A stretch of DNA of 58,328 bases from positions 1 to 58,328 of the forward strand of contig CANNDC010000026.1 of the NCBI GenBank assembly GCA_947503265.1, given 5' to 3'. Numbering within the stretch: the first letter of the stretch is position 1; each line of letters opens with the position of its first letter. This stretch comes from an uncultured Alteromonadaceae bacterium. GTDB taxonomy: Bacteria; Pseudomonadota; Gammaproteobacteria; Enterobacterales; Alteromonadaceae. Both the position numbers and the translations under genes were made by a program. This document shows, in pieces, positions 41,592 to 51,253 of this stretch. Under the pieces are notes generated by a model. It was not told where the DNA came from. It saw only the letters and a list, made by a program, of their open reading frames with translations, and made no database searches.

Positions 41592-43787
41592 TTAAATATT
41601 CTCATTTATCCTAATGAGTTCGATGGTGCTCAATAAATCATCCGAACTTACAGGCTTCACCAAGTGATATTTCATACCTGCCTGAATGCTTTGTTCTTTA
41701 TCCAATTCATAGGCATTGGCAGTGACAGCGATAATTGGAATCGGTATTTTCAGATCATAGACGATAGTTTTACTCGCTTCATGGCCATCCATTAACGGCA
41801 TATTGATGTCCATTAATATCAAATCAAACTTCCTACTTTTCGCGCACTCTATTGCCTCTATACCGTTTTTTGCTCGAAAGGATTCATAGCCGAAATTAGT
41901 AAGAATGTGCTTTAAGATTTCTGCATTGATGTCTTCATCTTCAACCACTAATATCTTAAGAGTGGGTTTTTCCGCTACCAGATGACCTCTTAATTGGCTT
42001 AGGGAATTCATTGAATCGACAAAACGTCTTTGGTCAATGGGCTTTTCGAAGATCAGCTCAATGCCATAACTTGCCATATCTTGCTTATCAATGTTTTCAA
42101 CTGAGGCAGAAACAATGACCAAGGGTGGGCACCTATCTCCATGTGCAGCTTTCAATACACTAGCCAATTCTTTGCCATCCAAACCCGGCATGTGTAAATC
42201 GAGAATGATCGCGGTGTAGTCAAGAATGTGGTTGGCATTGCCTATCAATTCAGAACTTGAACTAAATAAGTCTACTTGAAATCCTTGTGCCGATAGCAAT
42301 GACGACAGATATTCCCTACTGGTAGCTAAATCGTCAACAATGGCAAATTTTGCAATCGAGCCAGCCCCTTGTTTTGGTGGCAGTTGCTCTGGTCGTGAAG
42401 AAACCGAAACGGGTATTTCAACACTAAAGCTTGAGCCCCGTCCTTTTTGGCTTTCCATTGATAACTGACCGTCTAACAAGGTAACTAGTTGCTGACAAAT
42501 ATTTAAACCCAGTCCGATCCCACCAAACCGCCTGGTGGAGGCAGAATCAACCTGAGTAAAAGGCTGTTTGATCAGTTCAATATCTTTTTCAGATATGCCA
42601 ATACCAGTGTCTACTATTTTAAAATATAGCCAAACTTGCTTTTCCTTAACGAGCAACTGAGACGTCATCTCTATTGAACCGCGTTCAGTAAATTTCACTG
42701 CATTACCAAGAAGCACATTGATGATTTGTATTAGTTTGTTGGCATCACTATTGATCCATTCTGGAATTTCTCCGACAGAATGATACTGAAATTCAAGCCC
42801 TTTTTTCTCACATTCGATGGCGACGGGTGCACAGCATGTGTCTAATAATTGATGAAGATTAAAATCTGAATTTTCTACGTTAACCAAATCGGCGTCTAAA
42901 CGAGATACATCCAGCACTTCGTTAATAAGACCCAAAAGGTTTTTTCCGGCGTCTTTGGCTTTCGCTAAATAGACGCGACGTTTAGTCGGTTCGTTTTCTA
43001 ATTTTGCTAGCTCCAACATACCAAAGATACCCGCGAGCGGGGTGCGTAATTCATGGCTCATACTGGCCATAAAACGGGATTTGACACTGTTTGAATGTTC
43101 AAGCTGCTGTTTCGCCTCAAACAAAGCCTGTTTTTCTTTGATTAGCGATTTGATCGAATTGATATAGCTGACTTCCAGAGGACGGAAAATAAACACTAGT
43201 TCCAGTAACAGCAGAATCATGGTCGCAATGAATATATACAACTCTATACTGACTAGCTCTTTCATGTCTGCGGTGAGTTGCGATTCAAAGTCTTTGACCA
43301 CGGCATCTAGGTCATTTAATAAAGCGTCAGTATAAGTAGGTGCAAACATTAATTTTTGTTCAGCACTAACAGCTTGCCCACGCAAAATTGAAGAAGCGGT
43401 TTTGATATACGCATTCACCCGATAGTCTAGTGAAGATTGGCCATCAAAATACAGCTGTGTTTGCCGTTCAGAAAGATAATGTTTATTCGATTCGGTTATG
43501 TACAAGTGATTATTTTCAAATAATGAAATAGCGGCTTGCAACTTTCTACTAATCTCAAAAGAATCGTCTTTTTCTTCGCTCGCGCTTAATTGCGAAACAT
43601 GCAAAGCAATTTTTTGTGACAGCATTCTTTGCTGGCCAGAAAGGTTGATGAGAGTACCTGCATTACCGTGTGTAGTAATTGTATGTCGCACCACAAAATG
43701 AGCCATCAAAGCCAACAATGCGATTAGCATTAAGGCCAATACATAGCGTTTACGATAACTTTTAGCTATATCCTTAGCATCTTTCAA
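41592..43787 (-). CDS. Hybrid sensor histidine kinase with PilJ-type sensor and two receivers
   Basis: 731 residues from a TTG start with AGGAA 7 bases upstream (the nearby ATG is out of frame). Transmembrane helix 1 (15-35), a periplasmic PilJ/NarX-type helical domain (36-190; GTLINLSGQQRMLSQKIALH is the signature), helix 2 (about 185-205), then HisKA with the phospho-acceptor His in ASMSHELRTPLAG, HATPase (NVLLGNAVKFTERG, DTGIGI, RRFGGIGLGLNICQ), receiver 1 (about 480-595, LDLHMPG) and receiver 2 (about 612-725, LMDINMPLMDG, Lys in LVKPVSS). No Hpt domain is fused, so an external phosphotransfer protein is expected. Ligand unknown; PilJ-type sensors include nitrate/nitrite receptors. Confidence 0.93.
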   Translation of the reverse strand: MKDAKDIAKSYRKRYVLALMLIALLALMAHFVVRHTITTHGNAGTLINLSGQQRMLSQKIALHVSQLSASEEKDDSFEISRKLQAAISLFENNHLYITESNKHYLSERQTQLYFDGQSSLDYRVNAYIKTASSILRGQAVSAEQKLMFAPTYTDALLNDLDAVVKDFESQLTADMKELVSIELYIFIATMILLLLELVFIFRPLEVSYINSIKSLIKEKQALFEAKQQLEHSNSVKSRFMASMSHELRTPLAGIFGMLELAKLENEPTKRRVYLAKAKDAGKNLLGLINEVLDVSRLDADLVNVENSDFNLHQLLDTCCAPVAIECEKKGLEFQYHSVGEIPEWINSDANKLIQIINVLLGNAVKFTERGSIEMTSQLLVKEKQVWLYFKIVDTGIGISEKDIELIKQPFTQVDSASTRRFGGIGLGLNICQQLVTLLDGQLSMESQKGRGSSFSVEIPVSVSSRPEQLPPKQGAGSIAKFAIVDDLATSREYLSSLLSAQGFQVDLFSSSSELIGNANHILDYTAIILDLHMPGLDGKELASVLKAAHGDRCPPLVIVSASVENIDKQDMASYGIELIFEKPIDQRRFVDSMNSLSQLRGHLVAEKPTLKILVVEDEDINAEILKHILTNFGYESFRAKNGIEAIECAKSRKFDLILMDINMPLMDGHEASKTIVYDLKIPIPIIAVTANAYELDKEQSIQAGMKYHLVKPVSSDDLLSTIELIRINENI

Positions 43788-44007
43788 CTATACATTCCTA
43801 GAAACGAACTGAATAAATTCAGTGAACATCAGATGTCAAGTATAGAATGCATTTTGGGGAACCTCCGTTAAACTTTAGTATATTAGCAGGAATAAAACCT
43901 GCTATTTGCCCCGCTGTGACATAAGACTTGTATTAGTTCTGCTGGCTTTGCTAATGTGGTAGTTTTAACAGTTAAACGTGTTTTAAGGCATGTGAATTGG
44001 TGAACCG

Positions 44008-45477
44008 TTGAGATCTCCGTCAAAAAAGCACAGTACATATGAGTGGGTTGAATTATTAGCGGAAGAAGAATTGCCTGCAATCACCTCTATGGCGGCTGTG
44101 TTAGATAAATTTGCTAACGATGACGTTTCCTCTATTCCAAAACTTAGCAAGGTTATTTTGCATGATCAGGCGCTTTCTACGAGCGTACTTAAAGTAGCTA
44201 ATAGTGCGGTTCGTTCACAACGAAAAAAAGTGACCACGGTTTCAAGAGCCGCCATCGTGTTGGGCATTCAAACCATTAAAAATATTTGTTTGACGGCAAA
44301 AATTCTTGATGGCTTATTAAAAAACGAAAATGTTCCTTTATCAGTATACGATCGGCTAATGACCTTAATGGCGAATAGCTTTTATGCTGGGCATCTCGCC
44401 CGATCTTTTGTACCAAATCATAGCGAAACCCTGCAAGAAGAAATATACCTTGCGGCTATGATGCAACAAATTGGAGAGACGGCGTTTTGGTGCACTGGGT
44501 CAGACATTTCTATTCAACTCATTGAGAAGTCTGACTTATCCGAAGAAGATTTCCAAAAACATTGTGCAGAGAAACTAGGAATACAATTTAAAGATTTGAG
44601 TATTGGATTATCACAGCGCTGGCATCTGGGTGAGTTAGTCAAAATGTCACTTGATCGTCCAGAGAAAAGAAGTTTAGAAGCCAATATCATAAACTTGTCC
44701 AATCAGCTAGCAGCCATTTCAGGTTCGTCCGTTTCAGACAAGAATAAGTACGACAAAATACTAACAAATATTAGTAAGTTGATTGGTATCAGCATTCCTA
44801 AACTAAACGCGCAGATTGCCCAGACAAGAATATATGCTTCGGAATTACTGAGTTCCTATGGTGCATCTGTGTTAAATAGTTACATCAATTCAAGTCCATC
44901 GAAGATTGACCTACCAGATTCTAAAAAATCCACGATTTTAGCATTGGATGTCAATCAAAAGACTTCGGATAAAACCCTATTAGATACGATTAAATCTCTT
45001 ACGCAACTCACCAAAGATGGAAGCCGCATCAATGACTTTTTAATCAGCACTTTGCGCAGTATGGGTAGCGTCCTGAAATTTGAGCAGAGTAGCTTTTGGG
45101 CGTTGAGTAAAGATAAAAAAAACTTAGATAGTCGAGTAGTGTTTGACAATCACGGCAATGTACTAAAACTGAAACGCAAAATACACATCGGAAAAAGCAA
45201 AAACCTTTTTGGCTATGCATTAGACAATCCTCAACCAATAGTGATCGACAAAGTTAACAGGAATAATTGGGAAGATTTGATAGATTCGGATTTAGACAAG
45301 CTGCTAGCTCGAGGTCCTATTTGCATAGCAGCGATCACTGTCGGTGAAAAAATTCTTGGTTTATTGGTCACTCAGAAATCGACTCAACATGAGTCGATAC
45401 CAGAAGAGCAATATGCAAATTTGTGTCTGATTGTTGATCACCTTAATCTCTGTTTGGGCATGTTGCCCAAACGCTAG
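44008..45477 (+). CDS. HDOD-domain signalling protein with GAF-like C-terminus
   Basis: 489 residues. The best start is TTG at 44008, since no ATG or GTG lies before the conserved N-terminal part. HDOD domain about 15-215: LPAITSMAAVLDKF, ILHDQALSTSVLKVANSAVR and TVSRAAIVLGIQTIKNICLT are typical, and the HD metal residues are absent as in all HDOD proteins. The C-terminal half (about 320-485) reads as a GAF domain (LISTLRSMGSVLKFEQSSFW, later GLLVTQKSTQHES). HDOD proteins act as scaffolds in c-di-GMP, chemotaxis and cell-division control. It is divergent from the hybrid kinase and ends in a 4-base overlap with the RND pump gene. A 7-bp hairpin (43884-43904) lies in the divergent gap. Confidence 0.9.
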   Translation: MRSPSKKHSTYEWVELLAEEELPAITSMAAVLDKFANDDVSSIPKLSKVILHDQALSTSVLKVANSAVRSQRKKVTTVSRAAIVLGIQTIKNICLTAKILDGLLKNENVPLSVYDRLMTLMANSFYAGHLARSFVPNHSETLQEEIYLAAMMQQIGETAFWCTGSDISIQLIEKSDLSEEDFQKHCAEKLGIQFKDLSIGLSQRWHLGELVKMSLDRPEKRSLEANIINLSNQLAAISGSSVSDKNKYDKILTNISKLIGISIPKLNAQIAQTRIYASELLSSYGASVLNSYINSSPSKIDLPDSKKSTILALDVNQKTSDKTLLDTIKSLTQLTKDGSRINDFLISTLRSMGSVLKFEQSSFWALSKDKKNLDSRVVFDNHGNVLKLKRKIHIGKSKNLFGYALDNPQPIVIDKVNRNNWEDLIDSDLDKLLARGPICIAAITVGEKILGLLVTQKSTQHESIPEEQYANLCLIVDHLNLCLGMLPKR

Positions 45478-48400
45478 TGAGTGTCTACTTTTGCTAATTC
45501 TTCTTCTAATCGGTTAGCTTCATCTGCTCTTGGCTTAGCAAATCTAGCCAATCCTAAATACAATACTGGGGTCAAATATAGGGTGAATATCACTGCAATC
45601 CCCAGTCCGCCGAAAACAACCCAACCGATAGCGTTTCTAGCCTCAGCTCCGGCCCCTGTGGATAAAATCAAAGGCAGACCACCGAGTACTGTCGATACTA
45701 ATGTCATCATAATGGGTCTGAGTCGCACATGGCCGGCTTCGATGATAGCGTCTTTTACTGCATAGCCTTTGTCGCGGAGTTGATCGGCAAACTCAACAAG
45801 TAAAATGGAGTTCTTTGCCAATAGCCCAATGAGCATCACCAAACCAATTTGAGAATACACGTTGATGGACGTATCAGTAAAATAAAGAGCAAATAACGCA
45901 GCGGCGATACCAAAAGGCACCGTAAGCATAACCACCAAAGCGCTATTGACACTTTCAAACTGTGCTGCCAACACCAACAGAACAATAACAAAGGCCAATA
46001 TGTAGGTTAGCATGACTTGCTGGCTGGTTTCTTCAAAGGTTTGAGCTTCTCCCAAAAACACCAAACCTATGCCATCGGGCAAGGTTGAAAATGCCAGTTC
46101 TCGCAAGTTTTCTACTGCTTCTTGCATAGGCACTTCATCTGGTAATTCCAAATCGATTTCAATGGCTCGACGTTGTGCGTGACGCTCTAACTCAGCCGCC
46201 ACTCCCTCTTCTGTGACATAAGCAATGCTTGATAAGGGCACCAAGCCTCCGTTTCTAGACGAGACATATAAATTGGTCAAATCAGAAGGATTGCTCAAAT
46301 TAGAATTAGACGCTTGCAGAATAATCGGGATAGCTTGGTCGCCCACGTTGAGATCAGCGATATCATCTCCAGCAATCGCAGCTCGCAATGTAGTTGATAT
46401 ATCACTAAAGGAGACGCCCAATTCCTCGGCTCTGCGCCTGTCGATGTTAACCCGCAATTGAGGTTGAGTTGGTTGATAGGAAATGCGAGGGTTGCCAAGC
46501 TCTGGAAGTTGCGCTTCGATTGCACTTTTCAGCAGCAATGAGGCTTGATAAATCTCGTCATAACTTTCTCCTGTCAAAGCCAACTCCAGCCCTCCGCCTT
46601 GACCACGCAAATTAAGGCTGTTTGAACCGAAAGCTCTGCCCGGAGCTCCGGGTACCTGGCCTATTTTAGGACGTAGCAAATTGATTATTTCTTGTTGGGA
46701 TTGGGAGCGTTCATCCCAGTGCGCAAGTGGGATTGTCATAAACACAATATTTGGATCCCAAGATCCTACGACTGTGTAGACCGAACTTATTTCACCGGAC
46801 TCAATCAAAGGAAGTAACGCATTTTCCATTTTATACGCTTGTCTATCCATAAAATTGATACCCACTCCGTCAGGGCCACGGGCAAAAATACGTATATTAC
46901 CTCTATCTTCTGAAGGCAAGAGTTCGCTATCAATCACCTTATAAAGAGCAACAGCTCCGCCTGCAGTCAATAAGCTTAAGATCAGAATAACCCAACCGAA
47001 CTTTAGGCTCCATTTCAACGTCTTGTCGTAAAAAGATAGGCAAGCCATTCCAATTGAAGACAGGAAGTGTTTGGATTTTTGTTTGACTGGCAATCTAGCC
47101 GTTAACGCGGGAACAAGAGACAAAGCAACAAAAGATGAAATGATCACAGCAGAAGCAAGTACCCCTCCAAACTCCCTAAACAACCGTCCTGCTGTTGAAG
47201 GTAAAAATGCGATAGGAATAAACACGGCGGCCAATACTGCTGTGGTGGCAATGACGGCAAAAAACACTTCCCGCGTACCAATTACAGCCGCAGCTCTGGA
47301 GCCAAGCCCCATGGATCGACGCCGCTGAATGTTTTCAGACACGACAATAGCATCATCAACAATTAAGCCTGTGGCCAAGACTAATGCTAATAAAGTAAGA
47401 ATATTAATGGAAAAACCTAAAGACCACATAATCGCCAACGCACCTATGAGCGATACAGGGATAGAGAATGCCGGTACGATAGTTGCGCGCCCCGAACCAA
47501 TAAAAACCCAAAGCGTGATGACAACTAGCGTGATGGTTAGTGATAAAGACGTGATGACTTCTTTCACTGACCCTCTTATGAATTCGGCATCATCTGACGT
47601 CACCGTAATGTCTAATTCTGGAAAGCGTTCTACAAGACGCTCAACCATTGCCAAAACTTCGTCTGAAATTTCAATCGTATTGGAACCAGCTTGGCGAATA
47701 ACACCCAGCCCAATTACTGGCGTACCATCCAACCTGACTAAACTGCGCGCATCTGCTGGACCAAAATAGACACTTGCAACATCGCCAATACGGGTGTCAC
47801 CCCTGACAACAATTCTTTCTACTTCTGAGGCAGTGACAGATGTGGCATCTGCACGCACTATCAAAGTTTGGTCGGTCGACCGTAAGCTGCCCGCGGGTAC
47901 ATCGAATGGTGCTAACCTGAGCGCGTTAGCTACATCCGTTACTGAAAGACCAAAACTAGTAAGTCTAAGCGGATCTATAGTGACTCTGAGCACCCTTTCT
48001 CTGTCACCATTAAGTCGAACATCGGCAACCCCCGGGATACTTAAAAACAAAGGCGCTATGTCTGTTTCGACTTTTTCTGTTAACGATTCAAGGTCAAGAG
48101 AATCACTAGAAACAGCGAGACTAACTACTGCTTGAGCATCATTATCTGCTTTGATGATAGATAGTCGCTCTACTTCCGCGGGTAACTCACGTTGGACCCG
48201 ACTAATAGACTCGCGGGTCTCATTTGCGGCATCTTCTAAATCGACTCCGGGTCTGAATTCAACTCGTATTCGAGCCGAGTTCTCTTCGCTTTGTGCGCGA
48301 ATGGATTTTACTCCGCTGACTCTGGCAATGGCACCTTCTAACCGACTGGTGACTTCGGTATCAACCGTTTCAGGTGAACCGCCGGGATAAGCAGCAGTAA

Positions 48401-48575
48401 CAGTAAGTAAAGGTCTGTCGACATCAGGAAGTTCTCTTACTTCAAGCCCCAACACGGCGGCAATACCGGCAATAATAATCAGTAAGTTGAGTACGACAAT
48501 TAAGACTGGTCGCCGAATAGAGAGTGAAGGAAGATCTTCCTTGTTGTTTGAAGATAAGTTGGATTCTTGATTCAT
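45474..48575 (-). CDS. RND efflux pump permease (HAE1 / AcrB family)
   Basis: 1033 residues, 12 transmembrane helices and two large periplasmic loops. Hallmarks: the N-terminal LSIRRPVLIVVLNLLIIIAG, the proton-relay pair in TGLIVDDAIVVSENIQRRRS (helix 4), and GLVMLIGLLAKNSILLVEFA in helix 11. It is an inner-membrane proton/drug antiporter with trimeric architecture. Its ATG overlaps the stop of the adaptor gene (TAATG), so translation is coupled. Outer-membrane channel not in the window. The sequence suggests a multidrug rather than a metal pump (no CusA-type methionines). Its 3' end overlaps the HDOD gene tail to tail by 4 bases. Confidence 0.95.
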   Translation of the reverse strand: MNQESNLSSNNKEDLPSLSIRRPVLIVVLNLLIIIAGIAAVLGLEVRELPDVDRPLLTVTAAYPGGSPETVDTEVTSRLEGAIARVSGVKSIRAQSEENSARIRVEFRPGVDLEDAANETRESISRVQRELPAEVERLSIIKADNDAQAVVSLAVSSDSLDLESLTEKVETDIAPLFLSIPGVADVRLNGDRERVLRVTIDPLRLTSFGLSVTDVANALRLAPFDVPAGSLRSTDQTLIVRADATSVTASEVERIVVRGDTRIGDVASVYFGPADARSLVRLDGTPVIGLGVIRQAGSNTIEISDEVLAMVERLVERFPELDITVTSDDAEFIRGSVKEVITSLSLTITLVVITLWVFIGSGRATIVPAFSIPVSLIGALAIMWSLGFSINILTLLALVLATGLIVDDAIVVSENIQRRRSMGLGSRAAAVIGTREVFFAVIATTAVLAAVFIPIAFLPSTAGRLFREFGGVLASAVIISSFVALSLVPALTARLPVKQKSKHFLSSIGMACLSFYDKTLKWSLKFGWVILILSLLTAGGAVALYKVIDSELLPSEDRGNIRIFARGPDGVGINFMDRQAYKMENALLPLIESGEISSVYTVVGSWDPNIVFMTIPLAHWDERSQSQQEIINLLRPKIGQVPGAPGRAFGSNSLNLRGQGGGLELALTGESYDEIYQASLLLKSAIEAQLPELGNPRISYQPTQPQLRVNIDRRRAEELGVSFSDISTTLRAAIAGDDIADLNVGDQAIPIILQASNSNLSNPSDLTNLYVSSRNGGLVPLSSIAYVTEEGVAAELERHAQRRAIEIDLELPDEVPMQEAVENLRELAFSTLPDGIGLVFLGEAQTFEETSQQVMLTYILAFVIVLLVLAAQFESVNSALVVMLTVPFGIAAALFALYFTDTSINVYSQIGLVMLIGLLAKNSILLVEFADQLRDKGYAVKDAIIEAGHVRLRPIMMTLVSTVLGGLPLILSTGAGAEARNAIGWVVFGGLGIAVIFTLYLTPVLYLGLARFAKPRADEANRLEEELAKVDTH

Positions 48576-49612
48576 TATCCTGCCCTCTCTACATGTTCCT
48601 CAACTTCTTGACCGCTTCGGAGGCGCTGAATACCTTCAACTATTAGTCGGCTACCTTTTAACAATTCGCCACTTACCAGCACTTTGCCTCTCAGTCGCTG
48701 TTTTATTTGAACAGATACTTTGAAGGCTTTATCGTCCTTTACTATCCAGACAAACGCCCCCGTTGCCCCCCAAGATAAGCCAGATTCAGGTATTACCGCA
48801 TATTCCTGCCCCAAAAGAGAGACATTCACGCGAAAACTCATGCCAGGGCGGTACAGATCATTTTGGTTGTCTAATACGGCGCGCACTCGAATAGTACGAT
48901 CTTCTTCAGAAATCCTAGAATCAACTTGCTCTACCACTGCTTCTAGAGATTTAGTGCGGTCTGTCCAAGGTTCAACCAGCATAGTGCTATCTTCAAGTAA
49001 CACCGAAAGTGACGATTCAGGGGCACGAAAATTAATATATAATTTTTGCCTGTCATCGAGTGTTGTGATTTGTGTTTGTTGGGTTATACGATCTCCTACC
49101 TCGATGTCTGTAAGACCTACGACACCCGAGAAGGGTGCGATAACAAACCTATCTTCTAAGTCAGTTTGTGCATCTATCAAAGCGACTTCAGCCAGTGCTT
49201 TAGCTGTCTCTGCAGCATCTAGCGCACTTTGCGTGCTGGCCCCTTTCATTTTGCTTTGTTCGAGGCGTTTAAGTGTTCTTTTCGCATCCTCTAATTGAAT
49301 CTTTGCTCGAGATAGTGCAGCTTGCTGTCTTCGCGCGTCAAGGGCTAGAAGTAAATGCCCCTTCTGCACTTGTTGCCCTGGGACGAAATTGACCTGGGTA
49401 ACTTTGTCGGCACTGGCTGCAAAAATGTTCACAGAGCGAAATGCTTCAGCGGTACCAACAGCCTCAACGGATACTTGCTCTGCCTGAAATTGTAGTTCTT
49501 GGGTGATTACTTTTGCGGGTTTGTTTTCCCCACGAAATTGACCCAATGCTTTTGTAGATATCAGTACGCACAGTAACAAAACAACGACGATTCTGAAGTT
49601 TAATCCATTCAT
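48575..49612 (-). CDS. RND efflux periplasmic adaptor (membrane fusion protein)
   Basis: 345 residues. A single N-terminal hydrophobic segment (about 6-24, IVVVLLLCVLISTKALG) is signal or anchor; no lipobox. The lipoyl-like parts are split: VNFVPGQQVQKGHLLLALDA before the helical hairpin (AALSRAKIQLEDAKRTLKRL) and FVIAPFSGVVGLTDIEVGDR after it. A beta-barrel domain (NFRAPESSL, then RVRAVLDNQNDLYRPGMSFR) and a membrane-proximal domain follow. It couples the permease to an outer-membrane channel. First gene of the pump operon. Confidence 0.94.
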   Translation of the reverse strand: MNGLNFRIVVVLLLCVLISTKALGQFRGENKPAKVITQELQFQAEQVSVEAVGTAEAFRSVNIFAASADKVTQVNFVPGQQVQKGHLLLALDARRQQAALSRAKIQLEDAKRTLKRLEQSKMKGASTQSALDAAETAKALAEVALIDAQTDLEDRFVIAPFSGVVGLTDIEVGDRITQQTQITTLDDRQKLYINFRAPESSLSVLLEDSTMLVEPWTDRTKSLEAVVEQVDSRISEEDRTIRVRAVLDNQNDLYRPGMSFRVNVSLLGQEYAVIPESGLSWGATGAFVWIVKDDKAFKVSVQIKQRLRGKVLVSGELLKGSRLIVEGIQRLRSGQEVEEHVERAG

Positions 49613-49698
49613 TCTTTAACAACCCAAATAGTGACTCAACTAGTACTTCTTTTAATGTCTTTTCGATCAACGAGCTAATGTTTACATTGGAAATAGAG

Positions 49699-49722
49699 GC
49701 GTGGATCTGTTGTGATCCACGC
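49699..49722 (-). terminator. Hairpin behind the M28 peptidase gene, probable terminator
   Basis: GCGTGGATC (49699-49707) and GATCCACGC (49714-49722) pair perfectly with a 6-base loop. On the minus strand only a poor T-tract follows (CTCTATTT). It lies 20 bases past the stop at 49743 and ahead of the adaptor gene. Confidence 0.6.
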
Positions 49723-49742
49723 TGCAAAAGGTTTCAGCTGTG

Positions 49743-51143
49743 TTATTTCCTAAAATCTACTCCCGATTGCGCTGCAAAGTAAGCATACAGGGTGTAAATG
49801 GCGGTGTTGTTCTTAAGTGCTTCTTTATCTACCATGTTCAATGTATCGTTTTCCGTGTGGTGATAATCAAAATAGTCACTACCATCAGGTGAAAAATTAA
49901 TAGCAGGCTGACCAGCATTGCCCAAGGCGCTCATGTCTGACTGCCCCTTGGCTGTATTGGTGCTAGCCAGCGATACGCCCATTGGAGCCAAGTAGTTTGC
50001 AAAATCTCGTATGGCGTTCAACGCAGATGGGCCGACACCCGGTTCCATCATGTAAATGTTGCCATTAGCAAAGTCCCATTCCGCGCCAATTATATGCTTG
50101 TGCATATCGTCTTTATGTTTTTCGACATAATCTTTTGCACCAATTAAGCCAACTTCTTCAGCCGCAAATAATATCACCCTGACTGAGCGCTTTGGGCGTT
50201 TTTCTAACTTGCTAATATAATGCGCTGCTGCCAATGTAATACCGACACCAACCCCATCATCAATGGCGCCAGTGCCGACGTCCCAACTATCCAAATGTGC
50301 TCCTAGGGTAACCACTTCATCCGGTGTTTCACTGCCTAATACATCGCCTACCACGTTAGCAACTCTCACTGACTTACCGGTGGGGCCGCTAGCAGTAGAG
50401 TTTAATGAAAAAACGACGGGGTTATCCCGTTTCAGACTGTTTAGTAAAAGATCAGCATCTGGGTTAGACAGCGCAATGGCAGGGATTTTCTTCACATCAT
50501 CTTGATAGAGCATCAAGCCTGTGTGGGCAACGCGGTGATCATCTGTTCCCACTGAACGCATAATATAAGCTAGCGCACCTTTTTTTGCCGCTTCTGAGGC
50601 ACCATACACTCTAGCACCAACGGCAACACCGTATCCGCTGCCATTGATTTTCCGCTCCATTCGATAAGAAACGAAAGCGATTTTACCTTTCAAACTATTT
50701 GGTTTGGCCGCTTTCAACGCATCCAGATCATCAAACTGGACCACTTCTGCGCTGACGGTTTCACCACTAGTACCTACGCTTCCACCAAGGGAAAGTGCAA
50801 CCACCTTATGTGGGAAGGGAGATACGATATTGGCTTGTAATTCACCTCTTTCCCACAGGTTCATCGTTGATTCTTCTACCCATACATTGTCAAATCCTAA
50901 CGCCTTCATTTTAGCAACCGCCCAATCAACCCCTTTGTCGCTGGCTGGCGTACCAACCAATCTGGCACCAACTTCCGTTGTTAATGATTCAACAATGTTA
51001 TAGGAGGTTTCTGATTTTACTGTGATCGATTTCAACTCATCCAACACAGAACGTTGCGGATCGATCCATTCTCCAGCAAAAGAATGTAGGGCGATGATTA
51101 AAGAGCTCAATCCCGCCAATGATGTGGTTATGGTTTTTCTCAT
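49743..51143 (-). CDS. Secreted M28-family zinc aminopeptidase with PA domain
   Basis: 466 residues with signal peptide (cleavage after SFA, near 23). A PA (protease-associated) domain insert covers about 115-240. The M28 catalytic core has the expected ligands: GAHLDSWDVGTGAIDDGVGV (His, then bridging Asp), ILFAAEEVGLIG (catalytic Glu, ligand Glu) and the final YHHTENDT (His). FDY precedes it with SPDGSDY. It should remove N-terminal residues from peptides in the periplasm or outside. Monocistronic; 110 bases separate it from ppk2. Confidence 0.93.
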   Translation of the reverse strand: MRKTITTSLAGLSSLIIALHSFAGEWIDPQRSVLDELKSITVKSETSYNIVESLTTEVGARLVGTPASDKGVDWAVAKMKALGFDNVWVEESTMNLWERGELQANIVSPFPHKVVALSLGGSVGTSGETVSAEVVQFDDLDALKAAKPNSLKGKIAFVSYRMERKINGSGYGVAVGARVYGASEAAKKGALAYIMRSVGTDDHRVAHTGLMLYQDDVKKIPAIALSNPDADLLLNSLKRDNPVVFSLNSTASGPTGKSVRVANVVGDVLGSETPDEVVTLGAHLDSWDVGTGAIDDGVGVGITLAAAHYISKLEKRPKRSVRVILFAAEEVGLIGAKDYVEKHKDDMHKHIIGAEWDFANGNIYMMEPGVGPSALNAIRDFANYLAPMGVSLASTNTAKGQSDMSALGNAGQPAINFSPDGSDYFDYHHTENDTLNMVDKEALKNNTAIYTLYAYFAAQSGVDFRK

Positions 51144-51253
51144 TATTTTTACTCACTTAAGATATTGGATAGAATTTGTCTCTGCTTAGCGAGTTCGCGT
51201 CAACAAATTGAAGAACAAAATTTACTACATAATTAAAATTAAAGATTGATTTA

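Noticed and set aside
43884..43904. 7-bp hairpin in the kinase-HDOD gap as a riboswitch
   Set aside because: A lone short stem with no conserved core of a known riboswitch; mentioned only as context.
48720..49298. 192-residue plus-strand frame opposite the RND adaptor
   Set aside because: No start signal or family match; antisense shadow of the adaptor gene.
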